Numbered from the stretch's first letter, positions 20,145 through 32,530 are shown. The stretch is DNA of 64,000 bases from Nigrospora sphaerica (GCA_018287875.1 JAGVVL010000017.1:1240001-1304000), one strand, 5' to 3'. Program-made: numbers and translations. Notes: generated by a model from the letters alone, not told the origin.

Positions 20145-22844
20145 TCACATCTCGACGTAGCGCCAAGTCAGCTCGTCGGCCGAACATCCCGACACCGTCA
20201 CTTCCCTCGCCTCTTGCGGCATCAGATCGAAGCCGTTGTCGCTCAGCTTCACGCCCTCCTTCTCGGCGAACACAAAGCCCTTGACAGGTTTCTCGGCCGT
20301 GACAATGACCTTGCCCTCGGAACAGGCCACGTTGACGCCGCGGTCCGGGAAGCTCAGGTACTTGATGGGCTCGGGCCATGAGACGTCCGACGCGGTCAGC
20401 TCGCCATCAACGGTCAGGGTGGCGTGGATGACGAAGGGGTCGGCCTTGGCCGTGTCGAAGGGGGCCTTCTCGTCCTGGGCCGGCTGTGGCTCGACACTGT
20501 GGTTCTTGATAACCTCTGTGGTGCCGTTGACGGCAATGGTGATGTCCTTCTCGATGGCCGGGTGGACCTCGGCGCCGCTCTTGACCGAGACGAAGCGGAC
20601 GGTGAGGGTGGCTTGCACCGTCTCCTGGAGGCTGCTCGCGGCCCACACGTCGAACTCGACGTCCTGCCAGACGCTCCGCATGTCGACATGGCTTGTGACG
20701 CGGTTCCACAAATCGTCGGCCGGCCGCATGGTCCAGTTGACAAATTTCCTCCGCACGCCCACGATGACGGGCGCCAGGGCACGCTTGATGGCGTAGTAAG
20801 CCGGTTTGGGGACGAGGTAGTAGTCCACGATGGCCCAGGACATGGTCGGCCAGCAGTCGTTAAGCTGCCAGACCAGCGCGCCGCCGCACTGTCTCTCGCC
20901 CATCACGTCCCACTGGCGTCGCCACGACTTGTACGCCCACGCCATGGCGTCGGCCTGCATGACCTGGGTGAGATGGGCGAAGGATTCGAGGTCGTAGTGG
21001 AGGCGGAAGTTCTCGGCCACGTACGAGACGAGGCGACGCTCATGGCCGATGGCCTTGTTGCGAAAGTCCATGGCCATGCTGCCGGGGTACCTGTCCTCCT
21101 CGCGCGTGATGGCGCGGGCAATGGTTGACACGTGCGGGTAGGCTTCCATGCCGAACTCGGACACAAAGCGCCCCGCCATGTCCGGCAACATCTGATAGGG
21201 CTGCATGGTACCGTGCCACACGTTCCACTGGTGGACGTCGCCCACGGTGGGGTCGACCTGAAGCACCTTGGACTCGCCGTCGCCGAAGGGGGAGGAGGGG
21301 TGGTAGGGAACGTCGACGCCCTCGGTTTCGAATATCTTGGGCAGCAGGTGCTCGTAGATGTAGCGGGCGGGGAAGTTGGTCTTGAGCCACGACTGGGTAT
21401 CCTTGTCGTCAAAATGGTACTCGAGGCCGTAGCGCTCGACAATCTGGTAGTCCTCGTTGTTGCCGGTCCAGATGACGATGCTCGGGTGGTTCCGCAGGCG
21501 CCGCACGTTCTGGCGCGCTTCGGCCCTCACGTTGTCGAGGTAGTCGGGGTAGGCGGGGTAGTTGGCACAAGCAAACATGAAGTCCTGCCACACGAGCAGG
21601 CCGAGCTCGTCGGCGGCGGCGTAGAAATCGTCCGACTCGTAGATACCGCCGCCCCAGACGCGGACCATGATCTGGTTGCCGTCGGCGGCCAGCTGGAGCC
21701 AGTCCCGGTAGCGATCGGGGGTCATCTGGGAGAGGAAGGAATCGCCCGGGATCCAGCAGCTCCCGCCGCAGAAGACGTCGACATTGTTGATGCGGAAGTA
21801 GAAGGAGCGACCGTACGTGTCGGGCTGCTGGACAAGTTCGACCTTGCGGAAGCCCACTGTCTTGCTGACCGTGTGGGTGATGCTGTTGCTGCCCAGGGAC
21901 CTGCTTCCCTTGACGCGCAGGGTGTACAGGGACTGGGGACCATAGCCGCGTGGCCACCAGAGATCGGTGTCGTCGATGCGGATGGGCACGGAGCCCGTGG
22001 AAACGCCCGGGCCAGAGCCGACGCAGGCCGTGTTGAAGCTCATGATCTCGCCCGTCTGGTTGTTCTCGAGCTCAAACTCGAGATTCCTGGCCCCGCTGTA
22101 TCTCGCATGGAGCTTGCCCTTGAGGGTGGTGCCCAGCAGGGTGTAGGTGGCCCAGACATCGTGCACGCGACAGGCATACGTCTCGATGGAGATGGGCTTC
22201 CACGGACCACAGGGCGTCAGGACGGGGCCCCAGTCCCAGCCCCAGTGGTACTGGGCCTTCCGCACGGGGCCCCGCGAGACCTCGGTCTGGTGGACGATAA
22301 ATTGGTGCTCGCTGTGCTCCGTCACCAGCTCCAGACCCTTCTTGCGGGCCGACTCGAAGACAATCTCGAGGTCGTTCTCTTGGGTGCCCCCCCTCAGGTT
22401 CTTGGTGACGATCTCGCGGTGCTCGAGAAACATATTGGACGAGGACATGAGGAATTCCCCGTTGAGGTAGACGGTGGCAAAGGTGTCGAGGCCCTGGAAG
22501 TTGAGAGCGGTGACGACGCCGGGCTTGCCATGGTCGCGGGGGGTGGGAAAGCGGGTATGGTAGGTCCAGGTCTCGTCGGCGACCCAGCGGACGGAGAGCT
22601 CGTTGAGATCGAGGAAGGGGTCAACGATCTGGCCGTTCTTCAGCAAGTCGCGATGAATCTCGGTGGGGGCGTCGTTGGCGGGAAACGACTCGGACTCGGC
22701 CTCACGATCGCCCTTCTTGAAGGACCAGCCGGTGGTGAGCGGAATGGAGATGTACTGGGGGCCCGTTTCGATAGGGGACTTCGGAGAGGAGATGATGGAG
22801 GAGGGGCGGGAGGAGAGAATGGAGGAGGGGCGGGAGGGCGGCAT
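20145..22844 (-). CDS. Beta-mannosidase, GH2, intracellular (type B)
   Basis: A single open frame. I choose the ATG at 22844 (context GCCACCATGC, near-ideal) rather than 22922, giving 899 residues. There is no signal peptide; a Ser/Pro-rich lead of about 25 residues precedes the GH2 sugar-binding domain (about 30-200), the immunoglobulin-like domain (about 200-320) and the TIM barrel (about 320-640), with a C-terminal beta domain. The acid/base Glu is in IWTGNNE (E464) and the nucleophile Glu in VSEFGME (E563), the conserved pair of GH2 beta-mannosidases. The enzyme removes terminal beta-1,4-linked mannose from manno-oligosaccharides; absence of a secretion signal fits fungal mannosidase B, which works on imported oligosaccharides. 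It stands between two sugar-transporter genes, one intact and one broken. Confidence 0.93.
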   Translation of the reverse strand: MPPSRPSSILSSRPSSIISSPKSPIETGPQYISIPLTTGWSFKKGDREAESESFPANDAPTEIHRDLLKNGQIVDPFLDLNELSVRWVADETWTYHTRFPTPRDHGKPGVVTALNFQGLDTFATVYLNGEFLMSSSNMFLEHREIVTKNLRGGTQENDLEIVFESARKKGLELVTEHSEHQFIVHQTEVSRGPVRKAQYHWGWDWGPVLTPCGPWKPISIETYACRVHDVWATYTLLGTTLKGKLHARYSGARNLEFELENNQTGEIMSFNTACVGSGPGVSTGSVPIRIDDTDLWWPRGYGPQSLYTLRVKGSRSLGSNSITHTVSKTVGFRKVELVQQPDTYGRSFYFRINNVDVFCGGSCWIPGDSFLSQMTPDRYRDWLQLAADGNQIMVRVWGGGIYESDDFYAAADELGLLVWQDFMFACANYPAYPDYLDNVRAEARQNVRRLRNHPSIVIWTGNNEDYQIVERYGLEYHFDDKDTQSWLKTNFPARYIYEHLLPKIFETEGVDVPYHPSSPFGDGESKVLQVDPTVGDVHQWNVWHGTMQPYQMLPDMAGRFVSEFGMEAYPHVSTIARAITREEDRYPGSMAMDFRNKAIGHERRLVSYVAENFRLHYDLESFAHLTQVMQADAMAWAYKSWRRQWDVMGERQCGGALVWQLNDCWPTMSWAIVDYYLVPKPAYYAIKRALAPVIVGVRRKFVNWTMRPADDLWNRVTSHVDMRSVWQDVEFDVWAASSLQETVQATLTVRFVSVKSGAEVHPAIEKDITIAVNGTTEVIKNHSVEPQPAQDEKAPFDTAKADPFVIHATLTVDGELTASDVSWPEPIKYLSFPDRGVNVACSEGKVIVTAEKPVKGFVFAEKEGVKLSDNGFDLMPQEAREVTVSGCSADELTWRYVEM

Positions 22845-23887
22845 GGTGGCTAGGGGCGGCGGGCGTGTCGCACGGCGGTGTTCGTAGACCGGCAGGGGTA
22901 ACTCAGCACGCAGTGCCAGCAACGATGGCTACCCCAGGCGTGATATGGCGCGCGGGAAGGGGGGGAGATGGGAGAGGAGGATCGGCTCTGGCTCGGTCGT
23001 CCGCCAGCCCTAAAAGGCAGGACGTCAGGGTCAGTCAGGGTGTGCCGTGCCCCACTTCCGGCGAGGGGACAATTTCCGTGGGGCCCGAGAAACAGGGCGA
23101 GAGAATGGCTGCCCGCCGCGATATGCCGGCTTGAGCGGGCACGGGGATGCCGGCGCGGTCGCGAGAAGGCATTCCGGGGCCCGCGGCAGCTGACATAAGG
23201 GGTAGGGTAGGTAGTTGTACTTGACGTAGGTACCTACTAAGGTATTTAAAGGTGGTGACCGCGCCGTGCCGTGCCTGTCATACCTCGTCACGCCACGCCT
23301 GGTCTTGCCCCGCCACACTCGGCATCCTCGGCATTGCTTTCGGGCAGGCGATATGCCGCAGGGGGGGGAGGGGGCGTGCCTGCCGTCCCTTGGCCTGGCG
23401 AGCCAAGCTTTCCCCACACTCCTACCCAGATCAATAACGTTAGTTGAGTAAATCGATCCTTGCCCTCTATTCCTCTCCATCCGCTGGATAGCCCGGTAAG
23501 CATTCCTTGGCCCTAGGATGGATGTAAGCACCTGATCCAAATAATCAAGTACTTACACCCCGCAGCCCAAGACAGAGCAGAGCGGGCACAGAGGAAGACA
23601 GGCTCAGAGACAAGCCACAACTGCCCAGGCAGGCATGGCTGTCCCGGAAAGAGACGACCAATAGCATGGAGACATATGCTATCACCAGTGTGGCATGCGT
23701 ACGTCTATGCGTATTCTCCAGGACGTGAAGGGGCACCGGCATGCGATGCGGGGTACCCTCGCTGCTCGTTAACCACTGCGCGCGGGACTCTACTCGCCCG
23801 GCCTTCCTCCACGACCCATCATTCCACCAGCATGGCTTGCGCGTCCCCTCTCAGCACACCGAAGCCCCGGGCCATGCTCCCGAGCCC
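22845..23887. promoter_or_regulatory. Divergent promoter region, beta-mannosidase / transporter pseudogene
   Basis: About 1 kb between two start codons facing away from each other. It contains the perfect palindrome GTAGGTACCTAC at 23226-23237, a motif that recurs in other intergenic regions of the window. No factor-binding site can be assigned. Confidence 0.45.
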
Positions 23888-25704
23888 ATGCCGGCCGACG
23901 ATGCCAAGGCTGGCCCCGTCGGCCCGACCTTCGCCAGCAGCATGGAGAGGCACAAGCCGGACCCGTGGGGCCTGGGGCACCTGAAGTTGTACCTGCTCGC
24001 CGCCCTGTGTTTCCTCCACTCGACCATGAGCGGTACGGCCGCTTCCGCTCCCGTCGTGTCCCGGCGCTGATGCCCCTCCCTGCTAGGCTTCGACGGCTGG
24101 CTCATGGGGGTCCATCAACGTGCTCGAGAACTACACCGAATACTACAGCCTGCCCCACGACGGCGCCACCTTTCACCGGCATCGTCTTCGCCATCTTCCA
24201 GGTCGGCCAAATGTGCGCCGCCCTGTTTGTGTGGGTCGCTGACTGGCTGGCCCGCAAGTGGTTGATTTTCATTGGCGCCGCCGGCGTCGCCATTGGCACC
24301 ATCGTCACCGAAAGCGCCCCGGCCCTGCCCGTCTTCATTGGTGGCCGTTTCCTGCTGAGCTTCGTCGCCCAGCTGGCCTGCTCGGCAAGCCCGATATATC
24401 TGGTCGAGGTCGCCCGGCCGGAGTATCGCGGCACTCTGGCCGGCATGTACAACACCTTCTACTACATTGTGAGTACCCGCCAGGCACTGCACCGATCCCG
24501 CTAGAGGGACGGGGGGCGCGGAGCGTAGAGGAAGACGGCCCCCGTTCCCTCCAGGAGAAAAGAGAAAGTTCAGAGCTGCGGCCGAGACGGGGCACAGGGC
24601 GCCATCCTGGCGACGTTGTCCGTCTACGGCGCTCATAAGCACCTCACGCGCGACAACCTCGACTGGCGCCTCCCCTTGGCTTCAGATGGTCTGCCCGGGC
24701 ATCGTGGCCTGCGCCATTCCGCTCTTCCCGGAGTCCCCGCGATGGCTCCTCGGCAAAGACCGGTACGACGAGGCCCGGGCGTTCCTCGTCAGACACCACG
24801 CTAACGGCGACGCCGACCACGCGCTCGTTGTCCTTGAGATGGCCGAGATGACCGAGTCGCTGCGCAAAGACCTCATCACCGAATGGCGCAGCTTTCTCGA
24901 CCTTGGCGTGCTCTTCCGGACCCGCGCCCGCCGGTGCAGGACCATGCTGAACCTGACCTTTGCCTGGTTAGGCTAGTTCTCGGGCAAACAAGCCTGTCGG
25001 CCTGCGGCCCCTCTCTGCCTCACGCCCCCGTTTCGCGACTAACGCGCCGGTCCCGCTAGTGTCGTGTCCTACTACGTGCCCTATCTCTTGGCCAATGTTG
25101 GCATCCGCGACACCGACACAACTCGAGCTCAACACCGTGTACGCGCTCGTCGGCTACCTTTCGCGACGGCCGGCGCGCACATGCACGACATTTTCGGCCG
25201 CCGTAAAATGCTGCTGGGTGCCACGGCCAGCCGCGCCGCCTCGTCGGCCTCCGTCGCCTTCATCTTCGTTTTAGGCGCCCTCTTCGCCTTTGCCTTCACC
25301 TCGATGCAGACCATCTACCCGGCGGGGATCATGAGCAATGACATGCGCGCCAAGGGCATGGGCACCTACAGAATTTCGGGTGGCGCTGCCGGTTTCATCA
25401 ACACTTTCGCCGCCCCAATTGCCTTGAACCATGTGAGCGCCCGCTTCCCCCCGTCCCGGAGCGTGTCTGTGCAATGTGGCCTTGGTAGCTCGGCGCGCGT
25501 CGGCTGACCGACGTGGTAGGGACGCTATTGGGTTTACGTCTTCTTCGTTTTTGGGACTGTTTCGAGTTCCTCTTCATGTACTTCTTCATTGACGAGACTA
25601 AGGGGCTGACGTTAGAGGAGCTAGATGCCGTCTTTGAGGCCAAGGACCCGAGGAAGGCGAGCACACAGCGCCAAACGCTGCGTGCTGGAGACGTGGAACT
25701 CTGA
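23888..25704 (+). pseudogene. MFS sugar transporter pseudogene (lactose-permease type)
   Basis: Homologous in layout to the transporter at 17629, but it cannot be translated. Segments in different frames follow the family in order: start at 23888, intron 24033-24086, [72 protein letters not shown], stop at 25702-25704. Lesions I can place: +1 in the G run 24106-24110, +1 near 24171-24174, +1 near 24671-24677, CAG-to-TAG at 24974-24976, +1 at 24986-24988, +1 near 25118-25121, -1 near 25161-25163, -1 in the T run 25547-25552. The intron after 24991 would need a GC donor, and about 20-30 residues seem missing after GATAS. Damage is by single-base indels, not RIP. Sequencing error is the alternative, but neighbouring genes are clean. 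Confidence 0.8.
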
Positions 25705-26249
25705 CAAGAACTCCTCGTGCGTGGTCCCTAGTCCCACCCAGGCGTTCGTTTCCCTATACACCAGGGTCCTGAGTGGCGTAGCGTGCATGGGGCGGTTAAG
25801 CTGGACGCCAACACCCCGCCCCCTCCCCCCCCTTGAAATCCCGATTACGATCAGAGTGGGAGACACCGAGACAGTGATTCGCCGGATGAGCATAAATCTC
25901 AGTTTTGGTGGCCGACATAGTCTCATTCACAGTTCAACGACACCATCTGCCAAACCAAGAACGCTCTTGACTTTTCTCCACTGTACGTCCAGCATCAGCA
26001 CCACCTACGTGCTGTCTCCCGTGGTCCGACTAGCCTAGACCAGAATAAACCATTCATCCCATAACGCCCCTTGCTTTTTGGCGTTTCCCTTTGGGCCGCA
26101 AAAACCGGACACCAGGGCTTTGCCGACAAGACCCTTCCGACCTACCGCTAAACAGCATTACAAAAGCCCACGCACGCTTGCTCGCTCAATCCCTAGTGTA
26201 CAGCACAACTCCCATATCAAATGGCATATCGTGACAAGACGACGAGAAA
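25705..26249. other. Convergent 3' intergenic region
   Basis: Lies between the 3' ends of the transporter pseudogene and the dynamin gene. No gene seen. Confidence 0.55.
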
Positions 26250-29226
26250 TTAAACCTCGTCCTCGTCTTCCATGACGCTGTCCATGTCCATAACCTCATC
26301 GGCGGCGACAGTGTCGCCGTCGTAGACGCCGAGAGGGATACTCCGGCCCCCACCGCCGGCCTCGAGCTCGTTGATGCTCTCGATGGCCTGGCGCAGCTTT
26401 TTCATCTCGCGCTTGAGCTGGTTTCGTTGTTGCGCGATGGCGTCATCTTCTTCCATCAGATGTTGATAGGTAAATTCGTCTGGTGCTTCATTAGTTGTGC
26501 ACAAACACGAGCTGACCGGTGATGGGACGGGGGGGGGGGGGTGTGAAGGGTGGGAAAACAAGAGGCGGATGAAAGACAAGGTAACTCACTGCCTCTCGAA
26601 AGACCCAACTTCCCATCGAGGAACTGATCCAGCTGCCGCTCGGCAATGGGCCGCAGCAGATTAGAGTTGACACTAATCACAACACTGCGGGCGAAATGCA
26701 TGGCGGCCATGATGTAGTAGCCACGAACCACCGAGGCAACCTCGATCTCGGCTGCATATGAGTCCTCGCCGAGCCTCGGCAGATTTTTACGCAGGTGCTC
26801 CTGCTCCTTGGCACGGTCGACGGGTTCCCATAGGAAGCCAGCGGCCTTGAGACGGGATATGTTCCGCGCCCGGCGCAGCGTCTCCTCCTCCAGCTCCTTG
26901 TATCTTTTGTAGCTGTCACCATCGATGACGAACATGTGGTCCAGCTCTGACAAAAACAAGTCGACAAGCTTGGCGTCCAGCATGGCGTCTTGAGTCGCCA
27001 CAAAGTCGTTCAGGTGCGCCTGCGATTGCACATAGATGTTGCGCTGCATGAAGTTGGACATAGAGGTGTCGAGCGCCGAATGAATGACGCGCTGGAAGAT
27101 GGCCATGGTTCGCTGCAGGTACAGCTGGAGCGGCTTCTCCCATTTTCTTATGGCCGCCTTGAATAGGGGCGTGTATGTTTCCTGGGGAATGACGTTGGGT
27201 GGCATGCCGGGCAGCTTCCGACGCATGATTTCGGCACGGATTTCCTTGATGCTCAGGCCCTGCCGACCCAGCTGGTAGAACTGCACAAAGGGCGATGGGG
27301 GCTCACAGGGCATGGGCGTGGTCGAGGCGGACGCCGGCGTGGACGCGCGGACGGCCGCGTCGAGCTCGTTCTTCATAGGCTGGGCCAGCTGCTGATTGAA
27401 AGAGCCGTCGGTTCGGATGCGGCGTGGTGTTCCCGTGACGCGCATAGTCGAGTCGCTCGGCCGAGGGCGCTTGCGCGATGGTGTATCAACGGGCGAAGTC
27501 TCCCCGTCGGATCCGCCGAGGTCAATAACGGGCGGCGGGTCGTCGTCCTTGACAATGCAGGTGGGCTTCATCTTAATCAGGCACTCCTGGAATTGCTTGT
27601 TGAGTGTGTCCCACTCCGACATGAAGGACGGATCTCTAATCGCGTCCTTGACGTCGCCGCAGAACTTGTACAGACTGGTCTTCACCTCGTGCTCGACATT
27701 GCTGGGCAGCTCCGGGAGCTCCGACAACTTGGTGCGGACATCCCGCAAGCGAGCGTTGACCTTTTGCTTGATGGATGGGAGGCTGTCAGCAAACGCATCG
27801 CCAAGGCGGCGCGAGATGAACTCGGTGAGAAGTTCCACGCCACAGCGGTCCTGGAATTCTCGGAACACGACGGGCCAGTTGCTGGGTCCGTCATGGAAGA
27901 ATCGTTTCTCCCACTGCGTGGCGCTTTCCAGGGCCTCGTCCGAAGGACGTGAAGTGATGAAATAGCCCTGGCCGACAGGGTGCTTCTCGCCCCGCAGCAT
28001 CGATACCCAAGGGTTCGTGTTGTCCGACTGGACCATGTCGGCCTTGGTCATGACGCCGATTGTGCGTCGTCCCGCTTTGGCCTCGCGGATGATTCCCAGC
28101 GAAATGGAGTTCTCCGGGTCCTGGTTCATAGGCAGTGCCCACATGATGATGGCCTGGGGTCGGCGGACATAGTGGCTGGTGAGGTTTCGGACGACCTGCA
28201 CGATGTATTCGTCCTCCTCCTGTGGCGGCGACAGGAAAACGCCCGGCAAGTCGTAGAAAGAGAGGTCGGGAAGGTTGGGGCCTTTGACCTCGAGCGCTAC
28301 GATGTTGGGACTGAACTGGGCCTCGGTGTTGCGGACCGCGTCAGCAAGATGTGTTTCCTTGGCCTCAGCACCCTCGCCGGGAATGAACAGGTCCGAGTTG
28401 CGGTTTGAGTTGAGAATGGCGACCTGCGCCCAACGCAGCACCTCCTCGATCTCTTCCTTGTTGTAAATGGTTTTAAAGGACTTTATCTCGCGGTGGGGCT
28501 TGGGCACCCAGGGCGGAAAGGGGTTGGCTTTGGTCACGTCGGCCCTCTTGATACGGCCCGTGGGCTTGTAGTCGTAATCGAGCTGGAGCGACACGGTACA
28601 GGACCACACGGGGTCCTTGTTACGGCTGAGCCTAATATGGATGGGGCAACGGGTGCAGACGCCACCAGATCGCGGAAGATTGAGTTCGGCCAGGCCTGAC
28701 ATCAGACTGCTTTTCCCGGCAGACTGGTCTCCCACCATGACGAGCTCGGGAAGCTGGGCGACGTGCTGAATGCCCAACTGCTGCAGCTCACCGAGAGTGT
28801 CGTTGCACGCCTTCAGTTTCATGCCAATGTCGGTGAAGCTTCGATGGCTGAAGCTCTGTTGGACGTTCATGTCGCCCGGCGACGAGGCAAGGCTCTGGCT
28901 TCGGTCGGATTGGGCCCTTACCCTGACCTCCATCATCATGACGCCTTCCTGGTTCTCTGGTCTCGTCTCGACAGTGGCTGTCAGGGGGTCAGCGCGAGGT
29001 GGGGATACGGCGGCGGCCAGGTGGGAATGGGGCACGTACGGGCTTCGGAGCGGTCAAAGTAGGACCGTGGCGGTTCAACCGACTCGGCACCTTGGCGGGT
29101 GCTTCCTGAGTTTACCGTTGAGGGCGGACCCATTGCACCGCGGGGCACAGTGGCCGTTCTGCTGGAGAGCGGCGGCGCGACCGCCTGGGTGCTTGGCTCC
29201 TGCTTAATGGAGACGTGCCGGTTCAT
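26250..29226 (-). CDS. Dynamin-family GTPase (Mx-like)
   Basis: Exons 29226-29040, 28977-26590 and 26485-26250 give 936 residues. Introns: 62 nt (GTACGT...CTGACAG) and 104 nt (GTGAGT...TGAAG). The last intron contains a 13-base G run. Start ATG at 29226 has context CACCATGAA. A disordered lead of about 110 residues precedes the GTPase domain: G1 GDQSAGKSS (145-153), G3 DLPG (305-308), G4 TKAD (373-376). A middle/stalk region follows, with a Pro/Ser/Arg-rich insert near residues 570-640, then a GTPase effector region and an acidic tail ending MEDEDEV. Dynamins polymerise on membranes and use GTP to remodel them. Fungal proteins of this shape are annotated as Mx-like or Vps1-related; the lack of a PH domain and presence of long disordered parts favour the Mx-like group. 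Cellular role is not known. Confidence 0.9.
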
Positions 29227-30778
29227 GGTGAGGGTGGAACAGTCGCTGGCAGTCCATGTTAACGACGGTCCTAGGCAGCCTTCAGAAGAGAGGTGAGGAC
29301 GGTGGAAGTATGCTTGCCTGAACCTGGATTGGGACATTCGAACCGGCCCAGGGCCACAGGAGGTGGTTGGGACTACGTCGATATGCGATGCCAATGAAAG
29401 GAAGCTCTGTGAAGGTGCGGCCCAGCAGCCGGTACAACAAGCCAACGATAGCGGATCCCTCACGAGGACGCAACGACATGTGAGATTCGATGCGAAGATG
29501 GGGGATGAAAAGGTGGGAAAGTGGAAGCGTGGAGAGCGTGGGGTGAAAGCGCGTTCCACTTTACGCGTCGGACGAGTTTTGCAGCTCCCACTTGTGCTGA
29601 AGTTTCGCGTCAAGACACGCCGGGGCGATAAAGACTGGTAGGAGGGCGGGCGGCCACACACTCTGTGCCTAACAGCTTGGATCTCAGCTTCGAGAACCAA
29701 CGAATCTTCAGCGCGTCGCGGGGGCCTAGAAATTCGGTGGCTGGGCAACAAGAGGTGGGGCTGCTGTTCCGAAGGGACGGGGACGGCTGCATGGCTCCCG
29801 CTCCACTAAGCTCTAGCTAGCTAACGTTGCTCGGGGTGGTTTCCAGCGCAGGCTGTGAACTGCCTACCGATCCATGTACCCACGTAGGTATACATCCCCA
29901 TACTTTAATGACTTGGTCTAACCTCCCGCCTTAATTGCCATGTGTCCCACTCGTACAGCACGGAAGCTCGGCAAAAACAAACCATGCATACAGTAAACCT
30001 TTTCAAGTATGAGTGTAACTCTCCGCAAGGTTCCATTGCGTGATGCCTGCCCGGCTTCCGAGTCGCGTAAAGTGCCTGCAGTAGCGCCCGCGGCTACAGA
30101 CGCGAGCACCCGGTAGTGGCGTGTACGGGGAAGTAGGTAGGTACCTCTGCCCTCGTGCCTTTGGGCCAGTACATACAAACATCCTCCCAGGATGAGGTAT
30201 GTAGAGGCACGGATACATGTAAGCACATAATCTACAGCCTGTAAGCGGTGAGGCCCGGTCGAGTTTCTAGCAATCGGCAGTAATGGATATCTACCTCTTG
30301 GCTACTTCTTGGTCAGAGGGATTATACTTTACAAAGGCCCCCTTTGTCACGTCTCCGAAGTCCGACGTCTGGATTAGGTAGTAACTACGATGTCCCTCAT
30401 AAGTGCTGTCTTAAAAACCCGACGCGAGCAGTAAAAAACCCGGCGCCGTCACACGCGCCAACTGAAGCTTGATACGCTATAACGGGCCTAGAAACCCTTG
30501 GTAAATAAAGCCTCCTCTAGCTTGTTTTACGCGGAACCAATGAATGGCCGGGCTGCCTCGGCTCCCACGGTGCCCGGTTCATACCTTAAAGGATGTTGTC
30601 CATATGCACTGGCTCTCCCCACCGGATGGCCTCCTGAAATGGCACCGAGGTAAACCAGCAAGCAGACTTCGGAGTACAGCGATTGGATATGGGGGAAGCT
30701 GTGTTCTTCACAACTATGGATGTCGACAAATATACAAAGACGCACCGTGCTCCGCATCAGTGGACTAGAGTCGATTAG
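29227..30778. other. Intergenic, upstream of dynamin gene; no gene seen
   Basis: 1.5 kb with short overlapping frames. It contains GTAGGTACCT at 30137-30146. The 256-codon frame 28981-29751 on the minus strand mostly reads through the dynamin first exon and its 5' region. Confidence 0.55.
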
Positions 30779-31807
30779 CTAGCATCTTCCATCGCCCAGC
30801 CGCACCATTTCGTACGCACCATTCCGACCCAGAACAGGCCCGGCCTCCTCCTCGTCCCGTATCCTGCCCCATCGCCGCTCGTCTTGGTCGTCGTTAGCGC
30901 CCGGCGGAGGGTAGGGCGTGTCGCATTCCCGGCTGGACAGGCGGGGCCAGTACCGCCTGTAGGTCCAGAACGAGATGACAATGCCGAGGAGAGACCCCGT
31001 GCACACGTCGTAGACGTCGTGGCGATAGTCCTGGCACCGACTCATGGCGATCATGGCGGCGCCGACATACGGGGCGAGGCAAACGAGGGCGCGACCAAGG
31101 TCGCGCCGGTTGCGAAATATGCGCAGCTGGCCGGCGAGGAAGAGGGCCGTGTAGCCCAGTCCCGCGAAGCTGAAGCTGCTGTGGCCTGAGGGGAAGGATC
31201 GCCAGCCGTCGTGCAGCAGGTGGTGGTCCGTCTCGGTGCACACGCTGAAGTCCACCAGCTTGTTGGTGGGGGTGCCCTTGGCCGGCTTGCACCGCGCAAG
31301 CAAGTCGGGCCGCGGTCGCCCCACCGTGTTCTTCACCACGTCCGTCAGGAAGCTCGTCAAGATCAGGGCGATGGCGAGGCCGAGGATGGTGGCGTGGTGC
31401 TTGTGGGCCGACGCGCGCGTCGTCAGGTTGACGAGGACGACGAAGAGGAGCGGAATGGCGGCCGCGTACACGACGTTCATGGCGACGGGCACACGCTCCA
31501 CCTCGGCGTGTGGGAAGGCGATGGCCAGGTCCGAGATGCTGAACATGCGGTGGAAGGGCTCGACGAAGACGGCGATGAGGCTGTAGGCGGCCAGGAGACC
31601 GGCGAAGCCAACATAATCGGGGGCGTACGAATGCTGCACGGGAGAAGCGCGCCGTCAGCAAGGCGAGGGCAGCGTGGGCATGGCCGGCGTGGGCATGAAA
31701 GTGGCATCAACGTGACCAGCGACGAAGCAACATACCGTCCAGAAACGAGCCAATGCCCCTGACACTCCTCTGCCGTCGTTGGCATCGCTGCCCATCGGCG
31801 GTGCCAT
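30779..31807 (-). CDS. PAP2-family lipid phosphate phosphatase (DPP1/LPP-like)
   Basis: Exons 31807-31736 and 31633-30779 give 308 residues; the 102-nt intron (GTATGT...GTGCAG) falls in phase 0, so the protein begins with a short soluble lead ending ARFWT before HSYAPDY. Six hydrophobic helices are visible. All three phosphatase motifs are present: K125-x6-R-P133 (KNTVGRPRP), PSGH (172-175) and S222-R...H...D233 (SRCQDYRHDVYD), with the catalytic His in the second and third motifs. Proteins of this kind dephosphorylate diacylglycerol pyrophosphate, phosphatidate or lysophosphatidate at Golgi/vacuole membranes. The tail after about residue 250 is hydrophilic and variable, as usual. Confidence 0.9.
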
Positions 31808-32530
31808 AGCAAGAAGTCACCGGCGACGAATGCTTTTGATAGCACCCCAGATCATAGCTCCCAAGGGGGCAACAGAAGGGAAGGATGTCAAAGTGGGCGC
31901 AAAGTCGAATATGCAGGTCTCGAGAGGTTGCGTGGTCTGGGTCCGACGGAAAGCGGGAGGGGAGAGGATCGACGGACTTCAGGTTGCATTCAAGACACCC
32001 AAACCTCAGGGGGGAGGGGTACCGAGGGCGGATTAGTCGAATGAGACGATAAGATGCTACTAGCCTCTGTAGTGGACATTTACGGAGGGCCGTAGTGAAT
32101 GGGGCTTGATTTTCGGTACGGGTGCTGCTCCCTACCTCATCTCAGATATACGTACTAACATGTACATGCACGTACGGAGCACTCACATAGATCTGTAGCG
32201 TGGAGGCGGTCCGTATGCGAATTGCATAATTCAGGGAGTAGGCACATTATACCGACTTCTCACATTGCCATCTTTCACGATGTACCACTGCCCCTTCCGT
32301 CAACTGCTCTTCCGCTCCCATCGTTACTGCAGTGTTTCAGCAGTACACTAACATGAGCCCTCGAAGCCACGACCGACCAAGCTTGTGTGGGGCGCGTCCC
32401 GTCATAGCCCGCCTGGGGGAGCCAAAGCGCACCCTCCAGAAAAGCTTGGGAATCTACGCCCCATGCTGGCAGCCTGTATCTCCAAACCATCCATCATCCA
32501 CCCTCAAGCCCGACAACAGCGCCAGCCGCC
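31808..32530. other. Divergent promoter region, PAP2 / splicing-factor genes
   Basis: About 720 bp between two divergent starts. No gene or clear motif seen. Confidence 0.5.

Noticed and set aside
21132..22853. 573-codon plus-strand frame opposite the beta-mannosidase
   Set aside because: Antisense shadow of a highly conserved GH2 gene with biased codon use.
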